Shown here: one piece after another, positions 36,454 to 45,334 of the stretch | How positions within the stretch are numbered: position 1 is the stretch's first letter | Layout: each line of letters opens with the position of its first letter | Source of the DNA: Adiantum capillus-veneris | Taxonomy: Eukaryota > Streptophyta > Polypodiopsida > Polypodiales > Pteridaceae | Assembly: GCA_014529385.2 (NCBI GenBank) | Contig: CM043944.1 | Coordinates: forward strand, 89,407,384-89,471,383 | DNA: 64,000 bases | Direction: 5' to 3' | Made by a program: the position numbers and the translations under genes | Notes under the pieces: generated by a model | What the model was told of the DNA's origin: nothing | Database searches by the model: none | What the model saw: only the letters and a program-made list of their open reading frames with translations

Positions 36454-37015
36454 TATGCCCTACACTAAGCTCGGTTAGCACTTTACGCTTCCTTGTGGTG
36501 CGAGTGGGTGGCGAAATTTTTCGAAAATAAAAAACGTGACTCTTAAAACGGACGGGTTGGTTTGTATAAAAGATAGATCGGGATCGGGATCATTTTCCCA
36601 AGCCCAAGCCCAAGCCCAAGCCCAAGCCCAGGCCCAGGCCTCAGTCCTATGATATATACTAGACTCACTCTTATATATATACCCTACTCCCTCAAGAGAG
36701 AATGAGAGCATGTGGGACAAGTCCTCCACTCTCCTCCTTTCTCTTCCCACTTGCACCCTTAGACTTTCTAGTTTGGGCCTAGTTCCCTACTGGAAATTGA
36801 CAGTTTTAGGGATTCCGAGGGCATAGAGTGACCAAACGAAGGGCTGTAAAGCACGGCACGACCCTCTGACCGATACGCTCGTTTCGAGCTATCACACGGC
36901 CCATTCCACGACACGCTCTAAAAAATCTAGCAAAAAAACAAACAAAAAACACGCTAAAAACTAGTCACAAGGCCTCCTAGAGCAGCTTTTTGACACCTTA
37001 GGGTATCAGAAGCAC
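36454..37015 (+). other. TE-C leader with hexamer repeat
   Basis: Non-coding, ending at the Gag ATG. At 36,597-36,638 a hexamer repeats as five CCCAAG then two CCCAGG; the older copy has only a trace, so the array expanded. The remainder matches copy 1 at 7,100-7,560. Confidence 0.7.
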
Positions 37016-37603
37016 ATGCACTTACGCTCTGGGCGGGTGCTAGAACACGAGCATATTGGTAGTGCCTCTGTTCATACGGACACCCATTACCCATCCACGA
37101 TAAGCTCTAGACCCTCAGCGGGGACACAAGGTAGCACCACCCAAGACCCTAAAATAGCCGCTAGTGATTCCTCCTCCGACTCAGAAATCATGGAAGCATA
37201 CCCTACCCAAAACACTGAGAGAGAAGGCCATGCACCTCCCGAAGCTCCACAGCCTAGTACTAGTATGTTTAGCCGTTTCATGGAAACATTAGGTAGAGCT
37301 ACTCGCTCGGAACCTGATGCAAATGAAGCACACGAAGGGGGTGGGGAAGTGGACTCTCCTTTCACATCGCACGTGGACCCCACACCCCCAAAGAGTGTCC
37401 ATGTGGATATCCTACCAACTTCTTACCAAGAAGGCCCTGTTGAGCTACCTCCTTCAGAAGTTCCCTCTAGAGTACCGTTGGTGACAAGTAAAACCACGGG
37501 GAGCAACATTGCTTCTACCTCACAAGAAACCATTAACACGTCGACTCTAGAAGGATTGTTCATTAATGATCATTGGACATACGACCTCCACACTGAGGTT
37601 TGA
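37016..37603 (+). pseudogene. TE-C Gag N-terminal domain
   Basis: ATG at 37,016 (MHLRSGRVLEHE). The product is Ser/Thr/Pro-rich and acidic, with no recognised fold. It ends at a TGA (37,601) where copy 1 has one extra base and reads on, so a single-base loss separates this part from the Gag core in the next frame. A programmed -1 shift is the alternative; I see no convincing slippery heptamer. Confidence 0.7.
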
Positions 37604-38715
37604 CGGATCTACACTCTGGCCACGCCTACCATGTAGGATGGATAGAGATTGTACAATCCACCTCTAGTGCCACGAGCATCGAAGATCAACAGAAAATGAT
37701 CTGTAATGTTATCCATGGCATTATTCAATCAGAAAGGCAAAACCGAGGGGTAAATATACTCTCAACTGGCCCCATGAGATTTTTGGATACGAGCAAGGCT
37801 CAACAGCCTACTCTATCACAAATGGAGACTCCTCTAATGAGCCCCATGGACCCATCTTACGTCATTTCACCTGGGGTCTCTATGCAATCTGAGCCTCCGA
37901 GCGAAAACTTTAGCTTCCCTAACTTGGCTCAACCCTCTATCAAGGAAAACACAGTGCTCACTCCAGGGATAAGCCTAACAGAGAATGTACCGATGACATC
38001 TACGGTTAGCGCAGTGCCACTACCTAGTGTCGTAGTACCTAATATGGGGCCTCGACCGTATGTGCCTCTAGCCCCTTATGCACACATGGCCCCCACACCT
38101 CCAATTGTACCACTTGCTTATGCTCCTCGAGTGCCGCTCCCTAGCTCTTATCCGAGTGGACCTATGCCCGGTTATGTTCCATATCCTGCATCATCCACAC
38201 ATATGCCAAGACCGGTACCCGTTCCTCTCCCACATATGATTCCAAGAGTACCTCCACCGGCCCTGCCTCCTCACATAGGTGACTTGGCAGCGTTTGCTCA
38301 AACCATAGGTCGATCTATCGCGGAAAATATGCGTCATGCATCTGATAGAGAGCCTAGAAGTAAGGCAGTACAAATTGCCAAACTCACGCAAAAATTCAAT
38401 GGGGACGAAGATGCTAGAAAACACATTGAAGTGTTTGAACAAGTATGTGATTCCTTAGGGGAACGCAACGAACTACATAAGTGCAATGCCTTAAGCTTGA
38501 CATTAAGTGGGAAGGCTGGAGATTGGTATAGGACCCTAAGGGTGGACGAGAAAACAATCTACCCTACCCTTCGAAGGTTGTTTCTAAAGGAGTACATACG
38601 AGAAGGTGTGCTTTGGGGTGTAGCATCTCAGCTACAGAAGGCCGAACGTAAGGAAGGAGAGTCAGTAAGGGACTTCATTAGTCGTCTAAAGCACTTAAAT
38701 CTCGTTGCCCTGTAA
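37597..38715 (+). pseudogene. TE-C Gag core
   Basis: Continues Gag without its own ATG. The first two thirds are Pro/Met/Ala-rich with many VP..APYAH-type stretches. The C-terminal third has the Gag helical region: KLTQKFNGDEDARKHIEVF, NALSLTLSGKAGDWYRTL, RLFLKEYIREGVLWGV and RDFISRLKHL. It ends at a TAA (38,713); the continuation (CPVNERFNNNQ) is in another frame because of a one-base loss near 38,697 relative to copy 1. Confidence 0.78.
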
Positions 38716-39944
38716 ATGAGCGCTTCAACAATAACCAACTGCTTGATCGATTCATTCGAGGGTTGAGGAATGAAGGAATCTATAATGGACTAGTGATTAG
38801 AGGTATCACAACCTGGGAAGATGTCACTGCCAATGCAATCCAATTAGAGGACAACTTGATGATAGCAGGCATGAGGGTGTCTACTGACACGAGATCCACT
38901 AGCTCACAAGCCATTGAGTATGAACCCATGACTGCAAAGCCCATTGCCAATGAGCCAAAGGTATTTGAGACATTCTTGACAGACCTCACCAAGGCAATCC
39001 AAGAGTCTCTTAAGGATAATCGACCCCCTCAAAATAGTCACATGTATCCAAGAAGGGAGCAACAATGGTGTTCCATTTGCTTAGGTCCACATAGCACTAG
39101 TGAGTGCCCTACGTTTAGAGTAAAATTTAATGGAACTTGCAACGCATGTGGTAGGTATGGTCACCAAGCTAAGGATTGTTTAATGATCAAACGTATGATG
39201 GCAAATAGACCACCTGTAGCCTGGACGGATGCACCTCGAGCTCCTGTATTGATGCCTACTCCACCTGTTGAGCAACTACCGCAACACATGGTCCCTAGAT
39301 CTCAAAATGTTGTACAAGCTACACCGCTACCACCTCCTGTGCTAGGACCGCAGCCCCCGCATCCAAGAGTCGCCCCTATGAACCAAGTGGGTTGCGAGCC
39401 ATCAAATGCTTATCCAGATGGCTGTGAGGAGGAAATAGACACTAGTATTGCCTACGGACTTGATACATTGGAAGAATGTCCTATATACTACATGGAAGAT
39501 TGTTGGGGACAAGTCAAGCCGGTTTATCAAGCTGCTGCTCTCGCATCCAGAGGTCAAAATATCAACACCCAGGCTAGGAGGCCACCTCTTCAATGCTACG
39601 AGTGTGGGGGACCACATCGAGTAGCGGAGTGCCCTATTAGGCTGCAAAAGAATGCTGCACAGATGCAAATGAATCAAGGGAGCACGTCTGCAATGCCAAT
39701 ACTCACATGTAATCGTTGTGGCATAGATCACTTGATTGCCCAATGCCCCTATAACCCAAATGCGCCTAAAATCACACCCCTAAATTTGGTCGAAATTGCT
39801 AGTGTGACATCACCAATGCCACCCGTCACACCCGCTTATGCGATTACACGGTCCATGCTTCAAGGGCTAGGACATATCCTCGAAGAGAGAGATACCGCGT
39901 CAGTTATCCAAGCAAAGAAAAAGAAGACACGAAGGAAGAAGTAG
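38700..39944 (+). pseudogene. TE-C Gag C-terminus with four zinc knuckles
   Basis: Opens with the end of the Gag core (RFIRGLRNEGIYNGLV). It then holds CSICLGPHSTSEC (39,069-39,107), CNACGRYGHQAKDC (39,138-39,179), CYECGGPHRVAEC (39,594-39,632) and CNRCGIDHLIAQC (39,708-39,746). Only the second has the classic CX2CX4HX4C spacing; the other three are CX2CX3HX4C. A basic tail (KKKKTRRKK) precedes a TAG at 39,942. Downstream sequence stays in the same frame. Confidence 0.85.
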
Positions 39945-40721
39945 CAGAATACGAAAAATTCAAAGCCAAGTTCCAAAACAAACATAGGAACAGGAGATGA
40001 CCCCGTGCATATGAATGACCTCGAGGATGATTCAGATTCAGTCGAGACAATGGAGACTAGAACCAATACCACAAAGGGAAAGACCGACAAAGAAAACCGT
40101 AACATGGAACCAAATGAAAACCGAATAAGAGAAAACCATAAAGAGCCTCTGAAAACACCACAAGTGTTTCCAAATCCAATCCAAGACCCCCAAGATAAGA
40201 CGCAGGGGCAAAAAGGGAAGAATCGTAAAAAGAAGATTGGGACGTACCCAAACCCAGTAGACGAGATTGAGCAGGTGAAACATCTAAGAGGTTTAGTGGA
40301 GGAGACTCAAAGGAAACTAGAACCAGAACCCATGCAGGTCAAAATTCATGACACAGTGTTTCCCACGCAAGTTCATCCACCCCACATGAACCATAGACCG
40401 TTAGCCATATCTAGTATCATCCAAGAAGGGAGTGAGGACGGGACATCAGAAAGTGAGCATACACCCTTCTTGTTGGAAAGGATGTTTAACGAAGGTATAC
40501 CTGATCCCATTGAGGAATATGAGATTCCATCCTCACCAGTTCCTAGTCAAGGACCTACACCCTGCAAAACGCCAATGAATGTTGCCAAACTAGTGGACTT
40601 CATGTCTTCTGAGGTCCGAACCACGATCATAGCAAAGCTGTATGGAGATCCTGAGTTATTCCTTGCACTTCGAGCATTCCTTAACGGAGAGCTACGAACG
40701 GGATTACCACAGTTTGCGTAA
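39945..40721 (+). pseudogene. TE-C linker domain between nucleocapsid and protease
   Basis: In frame with the preceding ORF after a single TAG. Charged, low-complexity N-terminal half (DLEDDSDSVETMET, KNRKKKIG), then a more structured part: HTPFLLERMFNEGIPDPIEE, VAKLVDFMSSEVRTTIIAKL and ELFLALRAFLNGEL. It ends at a TAA (40,719), after which the same frame continues into the protease-like domain. Function unknown. Confidence 0.65.
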
Positions 40722-40742
40722 CCAAATAGGCCTGACTCGATT

Positions 40743-42194
40743 ATGATTGATGAGGAAAATCATGTGCAATCACTTGACTTAGATGGACACGAGTCTGTGA
40801 TCGAGGTACCCATTAACGAATTAGGGCAGTATTTTGAAGGCGACGAGTCTAATGCGACCCTACCCATCACTGCCAAGGGATTAACTATAAAGGGAATTCT
40901 TGATGGTGGTGCGGGAGTTAGCATCGTTACAAAATATTGTTGGGAATCCATGGGAAAACCCCGCCTCAGTGTTACTAACATTGTGGTAAAGATGGCAAAT
41001 GGTACCATAGCCAAACCTATGGGGATGCTCAAGGATCTTAAGATCAAAGTTCTAGGACACAAGGTACAACATACGTTCATTGTAATGGATTTCTCTAAAC
41101 ACCTTATGTCATATGAAATGATTTTAGGACGACCATTCATGAGGGAAGCACAAATGGTTCACGATTGGTCTAAAAATCATGTCTATTTGCAATTCCAAGA
41201 CTCTGTCCTTAGAGTGGATTTGGTGACTGGTAAGGTACACCCCTTAGGGAGTAAAACCATTATTGATCATCGCTCTGACACCACAGTTCACTCGGCCCCA
41301 CTACAATATTGTTACACTTGTAAGAAGGATACATACATTGGCCAAGATTCTCCTTACATGGATGTGTTACCGGGTATGACGGAATCAGACAATGTGGATT
41401 GGGTCCACCTAGCATCAACCATAGACACTTGGGGAAATAGGGGGACGACCTGGGTAACACCTGAGGGGGATGAAATGCCTACACCCTTAAATATGCTACA
41501 AGCAATGCATATCGCTTCCGACAAGACTCATCCTAATGTAACGAAGAAAACATACAAGTGGGTCCCTAAAGCTTCTTTAGTGACCATAGCTAGTGCGAAA
41601 AAACAGAAGCCTTGTAAGAAACGTACCACTCGCTCCAAGAAAAGTAAGAAAATGTTGCGATGGATCCCTAAACGACTATTGGAAGCCCAAGGCTACTATC
41701 AAGGAAATGATCAAATCTGGGTGCCAAAATGTAAAGTGTACTCTTACCTATCACCTGACCCACGTGAGCCCAATCCTGTAGCTCCAAAACGAATCAATGA
41801 TCGTGGAAAGAAAAAAATCACAGAATGCTACATACCCGCTCCCGAGCTAGTTTGGGTACCAAAGAAAGAACGATTTGTTCCACCTAGCTCAGGAAGGGGG
41901 GAGTCCCATGATGCTTCTAGCTCATCATGTAATACATCCATAGAGGTAAAAGCTTCTACACCGCCTCCATCTATAGTAGTGGACCTCAATGAAGCTACAA
42001 AAGAATCCACACCTCCCAGTGTTCAAGAATCACTTGATGAACCACTTCAAGTTCGATCCTGGGAGAGTACCTTACCACCCTTGCAGCTTGACAAGGCACC
42101 TAGGGTAATAGAAAACTACTGGCAAAAATCCTCACCTATTACCAACTGGAACAATTGGTTTCAAAGGGTGACAAGCTCATTTCAAACGGTATGA
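40743..42194 (+). CDS. TE-C retropepsin-like domain plus W-V/I-P-K repeat domain
   Basis: A 483-codon open frame. Residues ~15-190 form a retropepsin-like domain: INELGQYFEGDES, ILDGGAG (Asp-54 with Gly where Thr/Ser is expected), KYCWESMGKP, VQHTFIVMDFS, EMILGRPFMRE. Next comes an acidic segment, then four W-V/I-P-K motifs (41,559, 41,662, 41,718, 41,853) in a basic context (KKRTTRSKKSKK), and a Ser/Pro-rich tail ending in NNWFQRVTSSF. A ~1-kb segment with a DTG protease-like domain present in copy 1 is missing here. No polymerase follows. Proteolytic activity is doubtful because of DGG. Confidence 0.75.
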   Translation: MIDEENHVQSLDLDGHESVIEVPINELGQYFEGDESNATLPITAKGLTIKGILDGGAGVSIVTKYCWESMGKPRLSVTNIVVKMANGTIAKPMGMLKDLKIKVLGHKVQHTFIVMDFSKHLMSYEMILGRPFMREAQMVHDWSKNHVYLQFQDSVLRVDLVTGKVHPLGSKTIIDHRSDTTVHSAPLQYCYTCKKDTYIGQDSPYMDVLPGMTESDNVDWVHLASTIDTWGNRGTTWVTPEGDEMPTPLNMLQAMHIASDKTHPNVTKKTYKWVPKASLVTIASAKKQKPCKKRTTRSKKSKKMLRWIPKRLLEAQGYYQGNDQIWVPKCKVYSYLSPDPREPNPVAPKRINDRGKKKITECYIPAPELVWVPKKERFVPPSSGRGESHDASSSSCNTSIEVKASTPPPSIVVDLNEATKESTPPSVQESLDEPLQVRSWESTLPPLQLDKAPRVIENYWQKSSPITNWNNWFQRVTSSFQTV

Positions 42195-42201
42195 TCTACC
42201 C

Positions 42202-42215
42202 AAGGAAGGGGGGAG
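42202..42215 (+). promoter_or_regulatory. TE-C internal polypurine tract
   Basis: AAGGAAGGGGGGAG followed by TG, nearly the same as the true 3' PPT at 44,233. Conserved in copy 1. It could prime plus-strand DNA internally or mark a relic LTR edge. Confidence 0.55.
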
Positions 42216-42294
42216 TGTTTGCTGACAGTCATCATTCATTTGTTTCCCTCTCAACCTTTTTCCCTGACCTCTTAATCTCTGATCTTAGGGAATG

Positions 42295-42304
42295 TATATA
42301 TATA
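42295..42304 (+). promoter_or_regulatory. TATA-like sequence upstream of ORF2
   Basis: TATATATATA, 173 bases before the ORF2 ATG; the surrounding AATGTATATATATAG is conserved in copy 1 at 537-549. It is a possible internal promoter. Confidence 0.45.
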
Positions 42305-42476
42305 GCCTTATACTCACAAAAAAACAAAAATAGTAAAGAGCAAGAGCGCCTAGCAATGAGAGAGCACCCTATCAGATCTTACATATAAGTCCAAATTCAC
42401 CGTGTCAATTCAAGCAACACACAAAAACAACTCTTATGTTTTAAAGGCCTAACCAAATCTATCTGTCTTGTCAGAA

Positions 42477-42899
42477 ATGGCTACTTCACCAGAGGCATGC
42501 ACTTCTATTTTTGATGAAAGGTACCCCTTGTCTTTTCAACAAGTGTTCTACGTATGCTACCCTATACTTTCTTGCGAATGGGATTTGATAGAGAGCCTTG
42601 CATGTGAGAGAAATTTTGAGGAGTTAGAATGGCTGATACGTCTATGGCTAACTAGTGATCCCTACCCAGTAGCGAATGTGTCTCCAATGGCACATGCTTA
42701 TTCTTTTGCACAAGATGAGTATCCACGCATCACGAGGTTCTTGATTAGCATGCTTGCACAAGAGGATGATGAAGAGGAACTAATAGAGACCGAGGAAGAC
42801 TATGGCCTCACGGACAACGATTTTATTTATCTAGATGATGAGGATAGAGGCCTAGCCTTAGGGTGGCCACCCGGTTTATATAATATCCTCTTTCCTTGA
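42477..42899 (+). CDS. TE-C accessory ORF2, 140-residue acidic protein
   Basis: Intact ORF starting MATSPEAC; it contains RYPLSFQQVFYVCYP, CEWDLIESLACERNFEELEW, LWLTSDPYPVANVSP, a middle ARG/PHE-rich segment (RITRFLISML), an acidic run (EDDEEELIETEED), and ends GWPPGLYNILFP. The copy-1 counterpart keeps EWDL, NFEELEW, SDPY and GLTDDDF-like residues despite wide DNA divergence, which points to past protein-level selection. No known family is recognised. It is separated from the main frame by a PPT-like tract and a TATA-like sequence, so it may be expressed separately. Confidence 0.7.
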   Translation: MATSPEACTSIFDERYPLSFQQVFYVCYPILSCEWDLIESLACERNFEELEWLIRLWLTSDPYPVANVSPMAHAYSFAQDEYPRITRFLISMLAQEDDEEELIETEEDYGLTDNDFIYLDDEDRGLALGWPPGLYNILFP

Positions 42900-44232
42900 T
42901 TCTAAAAGGGGTAACAGATAGGTAGGTTAGGGGTCTAGATTGTGTTTTGAGTTTGTTTTTTAGGAGTTTTAATTTTTCCCGCTGATGTGCCTCCTGGAGG
43001 TATTCCTTTTGTTTCCTAGTGTGTACAGGAGCGTGTTGCTATTGATAGGATTTGGACCTTCATAGAACCTTCAAATCAAGCGCGACCATCAACACAAACA
43101 GGTGTTTCTTATCCATTAGCATTGCCCATATCTTTTTGCATCCATGTTTGTCTGCTTTGATTGTGATTGGTAGCATAATATTCAGCGCATTGGCTTAGTA
43201 TCAAACATTTAATTCAATGTAATGTTTTGTCATAATCACTTGTTTAGGTGTAAAAATCAAGCAGTCCGACTAAGCTAGTTTGACCAAGTTAGGTGTTAGA
43301 GATCTTCTTTTAATACCATGGGGAATGCCTTCCTAATAAACAATGGTTACTTAGGTTCTTAATCCGATTTAGGCAGCATTGTGTGAAATGTACTAGGGCT
43401 TTCTAGTGGGCTTAACCCTATTGACTTTTAGCTTAAGTATTATAAAGGGAGTTTACTAATGTGATGAGCCTGGGGAGGGTAACAGTGTTATATGACCCCC
43501 CAAAGTTACAAAATTAAAATGCTGAAAATGAACAAACAAAAAATCAAAGTGCCACAATGTAAAATCTTAAGCTGGAAGAGAAATCTCGGCTTGATTTGGT
43601 ACTTCACTCACATGTATTGCCTATGGTACTAGAGCCCTAGAGGTTCCCAGCGTGGGCGCTTTTCCTTGAAAAGCAAAAAACCCAAGGCATACAAAATAAG
43701 CACACACATCATAATTGAATCAATGTGAAAAGACTTTGGGGGGTCAAAGAAAAAGTAATCAGTCAGGCGATGATTTCATGAGAAATTCCTTTTATGGTAG
43801 CTTAACTACAAGGTTTTCTAGATATAGCCTCTAGTCAGCCCTCGAACATGAATACTTGGCTCTCGCGATTAAACAACTTAATTGACCACTGAAAATTAAG
43901 AAGCTTACCCATGGTATTAATATTCGATCTCTAGTGCTTTTCGACCGTCAAATTAGCGACCCTAGACTTGTTTAATTTTCTACCTTTACATCTGTTTATG
44001 CATTTGATTACATTGCAATTTAATGTTCATTGCTACCAAATTGTTTGAAATTCTTTGACCAATCAATTTGTCTACCTAAAACTGCATATTCTTTTTAAGA
44101 GAATGCAATTACTGTGCCAATGTTGTTTGATTTTGCAGTGACTGAAGAAGGCTAAGGACATTCATCTCAAATGCTCTTCCACCTCGACGAACCAGCTTCA
44201 ACTCAATAGCTTCCGAGGACGGAATCTACATC
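42900..44232 (+). other. TE-C 3' non-coding region
   Basis: About 1.3 kb with no ORF of note between ORF2 and the PPT. Nothing recognisable; it is likely family-specific untranslated sequence. Confidence 0.6.
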
Positions 44233-44245
44233 AGGAAGGGGGGCA
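44233..44245 (+). promoter_or_regulatory. TE-C polypurine tract
   Basis: AGGAAGGGGGGCA immediately before the 3' LTR. Confidence 0.9.
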
Positions 44246-44530
44246 TGTTAACCCTCACGGCACACGGAAACCCTATGATCTATAAACGTTGTATTATTTA
44301 GAGTCAGGTACCGGGCTTGTCGGACCAATAAGGAAAGGTAGAGTGATCGTCGATGAGAGGCGCACTTTAACTTGGACATTCAAGGGATTAGTTGGTTAAG
44401 CATGGGCGCCCAAGTGTGAATGGGGTGAGCTCCTATAAAAGCCAACTAAACCTAATTTTTACTCATTCTCTCATTTGTGCAATTGAAGAGTGCTCTTGCT
44501 CCATCTCCATCTTCTTCTTCTTCACCTCCT

Positions 44531-44566
<36 letters not shown>

Positions 44567-44811
44567 TGTGTGTGCGATCGAGCATTACGAAGGCACGACG
44601 GCGGCGAAGCGGTTGAGCGCGGCACGACTGCAGCTTCTTCTTCATCACGGCGAGGAATCCACCACGAAGGCGAGCGTAGAGCGGTGAGTGACACACCCTT
44701 TGTTTTCTTGAGCTTGCTAGTTTAGGCTTGTTGTGTGCTTGGAGCCGTTTGTGGCTCGCATACGGTGTATTGGCAAGTCCCTTGCTTTGACAGTGCGACA
44801 AGGAGCGCACA
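44246..44811 (+). repeat. TE-C 3' LTR
   Basis: 566 bp, same as the 5' LTR except four positions: one TG/AG boundary base in the microsatellite and three C-to-T/G-to-A type changes. Followed by CCCCG, the target duplication. Confidence 0.95.
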
Positions 44812-44816
44812 CCCCG

Positions 44817-45319
44817 TCGTAGGCATTCCATATGCTGACAACAAGGCAGAAGTAGTCCTAGACCAATCCTCGGAGTGTTGCTTGCACCCGAGCATCCATA
44901 TTAGCACTTTGCTTTCTTGAGTAATTTCTGTGAAGCTTGCCACCTCAAAACCTCCTTCAAACACACGATGCTTCCTTGTCTGCCATACATTATGTAAGAA
45001 GAAGTATCTGACGATTTGAGTGATGATGAGGTGGGCAGGACTTCCTAAATTCTTGCCTCCAAGGAATAGGTCAGTCTTGAAGAAACTAATTTTCCATGTT
45101 CTTTGGACCCACTTGCATATTTTCCCTCCGAGGCCTTTAATAGTTGGGCAGTCCATGAATAGGTGGGCCAGATATTCTCTAGCCATCCTGCACCCCAAGC
45201 ATTGATCTGACCTAATCCCTTCTTCTGAATCTTCACCCCCGTCGGTAGAGCACCCCAGATTACTTTCCATAGAAAGACCTTCATGTGCTACAAAACCTTT
45301 GGCTTCCATATGTCCTCCA
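44817..45319 (-). pseudogene. LINE ORF2 C-terminal zf-RVT fragment
   Basis: Minus strand encodes CLGCRMAREYLAHLFMDCPTIKGL (split here: CLGCRMAREYLAHLFMDC, then PTIKGLGGKICKWVQRTW), FHNVWQTRKHR-like and VLIWMLGCKQHSEDW. It matches 59,800-60,240 and 8,600-9,050. This is the 5' end of the truncated LINE in which TE-C inserted. Confidence 0.8.
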
Positions 45320-45334
45320 TTAAGAGAATTATTA

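Larger units (their letters stand above)
35866..44811 (+). mobile_element. TE-C: young F1 LTR retrotransposon lacking pol
   Basis: Complete element: 566-bp LTRs differing at 4 positions by eye, TSD CCCCG (35,861-35,865 and 44,812-44,816), PBS, two PPT-like tracts, Gag with four zinc knuckles, DGG retropepsin-like domain, W-V/I-P-K repeat domain, ORF2 and a 1.3-kb 3' non-coding region. No RT, RNase H or integrase exists anywhere in its ~7.8-kb interior. It is therefore non-autonomous but recently mobile. The coding part is one ancestral frame broken by two 1-base losses and two in-frame stops. Confidence 0.92.
35638..45319 (-). mobile_element. LINE inserted in the chromovirus LTR, itself split by TE-C
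   Basis: 3' part 35,638-35,865 (hairpin ACTCACATAGTGAGT at 35,652, then LINE 3' region) and 5' part 44,817-45,319 (zf-RVT coding). Both parts align continuously with the LINE at 59,547-60,260 once TE-C and one TSD copy are removed. Flanked by TTAAGAGAATTTTTA (35,623-35,637) and TTAAGAGAATTATTA (45,320-45,334), a 15-bp target duplication with one mismatch. The related LTR at 50,069 shows the unoccupied sequence. The LINE is heavily 5'-truncated. Confidence 0.88.

Noticed and set aside
36475-36756. Minus-strand frame with Ala-Trp repeats
   Set aside because: It is the reverse translation of the CCCAAG hexamer array in the TE-C leader.
37601-37603. Programmed -1 frameshift between the Gag parts of TE-C
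   Set aside because: Copy 1 has an extra base there and reads through, so a one-base loss is simpler; no clear slippery heptamer or pseudoknot was seen.
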